Assembly (NCBI RefSeq): GCF_907165205.1
Contig: NC_058194.1
Span: forward strand, 868,824 to 932,823
Reading direction: 5' to 3'
Length of the DNA stretch: 64,000 bases
Source of the DNA: Coccinella septempunctata
Lineage: Eukaryota; Arthropoda; Insecta; Coleoptera; Coccinellidae
A model generated the notes under the pieces. That model ran no database searches. It was not told where the DNA came from and saw nothing but the letters and a program-made list of their open reading frames with translations. Below are positions 62,035 to 64,000 of the stretch, piece by piece. Within the stretch, counting starts at the first letter, position 1, and every line of letters begins with the position of its first letter. Position numbers and translations under genes: made by a program.

Positions 62035-64000
62035 AAAAAGAGTGTTACAAACTTTTACAATCTGAAAATAACAATGAAGCGGGTGTAAAGAAATGGAACA
62101 AGAAACAGATCCTAAAAACCTGTTCCAGGTTCCAGATCTCAGTGTAAGCAGAGGAAAAATGTCAACGGGGTACCATACATATCTTCGTATGATACATGAA
62201 AAAAACAGAGATAAAAACCTCAGAAAAAACTCTCTGTTTGCCCGTATAAGTGTAATGATGATGTATTTGTGTAAAGAATAAGCTGAAAATAATTGAAATT
62301 GAAGGACATCTTCTTCATATGCCAAAATCCAAAAACTTCCTCCCATTCTTTGTACTATGATGGTTGACGAAGAATAATCTGAAAACAAAAAAGAAAGAAA
62401 AAACGAGAGGGGTGTGTTGCATTTTATATTACTCATTAAATAATTTTGAAATTAGTAACCCAACTCAAAAAAGAATCGGTAACCGAATGAATACCTTCGA
62501 AACCACCCCGAAAACGATATATTCCACAACTGTTCACCAAGTGGTCTATAGTTTCTTCTTCTGCACCACACTCACATCTTGGACTATCAACAGCATTCCA
62601 CCTAAAGAGCATGCTATTACACCGACCATGGCCAGTCCTCAGTCGATTTAGTGTACACCAAATTTTTCTTGGAAGATCAAAGCCAGGAACTTTTTTTAAA
62701 GGATCAGTAATCAAATCTTTATTAAAGAGATTACATGAATTCCATTCTGATTGCCAAAATTCTTTATGGTTATTAGTTGAATACAGAAAATCATTAGTCC
62801 ATAAAGGCTTACGAGATTTTAATCTGGCACTTCTAGAATCTGGTAAATATGATAAAATTGGAAATGAATTTGGGTAGGAATGGAATTTATTCCAAGACTT
62901 CGAGACTGCCACCTGTCGGCGAATATGAGGTGGTACGATGTTTGACAGAACGGGTAACCAATGCAAAGGTGTAGATTTGATAGTCCCCGTAACGATCCTC
63001 ATAGAATCATTGAGTATGGTGTCGATTTTATTGACGTGAGCACTGTTGAACCAAACAGAGCAACAGTACTCAGCAGCAGAAAAAACTAGGGCCAAAGCTG
63101 CCGTACGAAGTGTGACGGCATCAGCACCCCATGAAGAACCAGCTAATTTTTGAATTATATTGTTCCTCGATTTTAATTTCAAACGTAAACTCTCCAAATG
63201 AACCTTAAAATTCAATGAAGAATCTAATTTTATTCCGAGATATTTAGGATTGAAATTATGTTGTAAAACATCATCATTAAAAGTTACTTTCAATTTTCTA
63301 TATTTTTGCTGATTATTTAAATGGAAACAGGAAACTTCTGTTTTATTTGGATTAGGACATAACCGCCATTCAAGGAAATAATTTTTCAGGATTTCTAAGT
63401 CTTGCGTTAAAGTATTTTCTATCACTTCGAAATCAGAATGGCGAAAAGCAAGAGCAATATCATCGGCGTAAATAAATTTTTCGGAAGACGTATCGGGGAT
63501 ATCACATAAATATAAATTGAAAAGAAGAGGAGATAATACCGATCCTTGTGGAAGTCCATTATTTAAAGTTTTGAAACTACTGCTTTTATCATTAACAAAA
63601 ACACGAAGTCTTCGATCAGATAATATATTTTCTATCAAACGAACCATTTTACCACATTTTAAGTGACTGTGAAGTTTAAAAATTAAACCATCTTTCCACA
63701 CCGTATCGTACGCCGATGATAGATCTACAAATGCTGTTCCTGTTTTCTTCTTATTATTGAAACCCGATTCAATAAAAGTAGTCAGGCTCAGTACCTGATC
63801 AGAACAATTTCTATTCTTTCTAAAACCTCCCTGGCAATTTTGTAAAACATCCTCAACATATGTTTCAATCCTAAATTGGATCAATCTCTCAAGAATTTTA
63901 AAAGGGACACTTAATAAACTTATAGGACGATAATTATTCGGATCCGAAGAATTTTTACCATGCTTCAAAATTGCAATAACTTTTGCTTTTCTAAATTCAG
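62035..64000 (-). mobile_element. LINE copy B, running off the window
   Basis: Same family as 24595-27492, with near-identical sequence through ORF and 3' UTR; only scattered substitutions are seen. The 3' end joins BEL copy 2 at about 62035 (CACTCTTTTTC against AAAAGAATATATAT). The 5' end and TSD lie outside the window. Confidence 0.88.
62436..64000 (-). CDS. LINE copy B reverse transcriptase (partial, N-terminus outside window)
   Basis: Open from the window edge to the stop at 62436; the ATG at 63968 is internal. It contains NYRPISLLSVPFKILERLI, AFVDLSSAYDTVW, NNGLPQGSVLSPLLFNLY, FIYADDIAL, the C-terminal zinc finger CECGAEEETIDHLVNSC and the full C-terminus SFLSWVTNFKII, which copy A lacks because of a TGA. 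No lesions are visible, so this copy may keep an intact RT. Confidence 0.88.
   Translation of the reverse strand, partial: EFRKAKVIAILKHGKNSSDPNNYRPISLLSVPFKILERLIQFRIETYVEDVLQNCQGGFRKNRNCSDQVLSLTTFIESGFNNKKKTGTAFVDLSSAYDTVWKDGLIFKLHSHLKCGKMVRLIENILSDRRLRVFVNDKSSSFKTLNNGLPQGSVLSPLLFNLYLCDIPDTSSEKFIYADDIALAFRHSDFEVIENTLTQDLEILKNYFLEWRLCPNPNKTEVSCFHLNNQQKYRKLKVTFNDDVLQHNFNPKYLGIKLDSSLNFKVHLESLRLKLKSRNNIIQKLAGSSWGADAVTLRTAALALVFSAAEYCCSVWFNSAHVNKIDTILNDSMRIVTGTIKSTPLHWLPVLSNIVPPHIRRQVAVSKSWNKFHSYPNSFPILSYLPDSRSARLKSRKPLWTNDFLYSTNNHKEFWQSEWNSCNLFNKDLITDPLKKVPGFDLPRKIWCTLNRLRTGHGRCNSMLFRWNAVDSPRCECGAEEETIDHLVNSCGIYRFRGGFEGIHSVTDSFLSWVTNFKII

Overview
The window is eukaryotic and almost certainly arthropod, most likely insect. 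It is AT-rich, has spliceosomal introns, and carries P element, jockey, BEL/Pao, copia, Ty3/gypsy, DIRS, piggyBac, hAT, mariner and pogo relatives, plus a short (TTAGG)n tract. It reads as a transposon graveyard with several young insertions. Only one candidate small host-like gene was found (exons between 41372 and 43439, minus strand). There are no convincing tRNA or rRNA genes and no prokaryotic features. Layout: 1-4100 holds a broken DIRS retrotransposon and two nested MITE-like elements. 4131-6989 is a P-element transposase pseudogene with recognisable introns, split by a mariner-type fold-back element (5736-6636). 7070-12771 is a 3'-truncated Ty3/gypsy copy whose Pol carries an OARD1/TARG1-like macrodomain between RNase H and integrase; a pogo/Tigger derivative sits inside it. 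12772-17110 is a BEL/Pao fragment interrupted by a 1.7 kb long-TIR element carrying part of an uncharacterised protein family. 17197-32712 is a Russian-doll nest: piggyBac copy A contains a copia element with 198-bp LTRs and TSD GATTC, and the copia in turn contains an intact-looking hAT transposon, a 5'-truncated LINE and a pogo element with a PHD finger. 32713-32737 is (CCTAA)5. 33803-39500 is piggyBac copy B, interrupted by a second PHD-type pogo element and by a long-TIR element with a 9-bp TSD (Mutator-like). 39680-41340 is rich in AAATATTTC-type motifs and holds another TIR element. 44081-48375 is a copia element with two identical 106-bp LTRs and TSD ATATG but with nonsense and frameshift lesions. 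50650-51510 is a decayed mariner. 53600-57150 is a jockey-like LINE split by a gypsy 3' fragment. 57177-58630 holds a MITE, a (TA)n tract and two LINE tails. 58720-62034 is the 3' half of a second BEL/Pao element with its LTR, truncated by a second copy of the LINE found at 24595-27492, which runs off the window end. Function and history: nearly every coding region encodes a transposition protein (Gag, protease, RT, RNase H, integrase or DDE transposase). The insertion order can be read because removing each insert with its TSD restores the reading frame of its host element. Most copies are dead. The hAT transposon (18064-23561) is the best candidate for an autonomous element. The most unusual protein architecture is the macrodomain inside a gypsy Pol.
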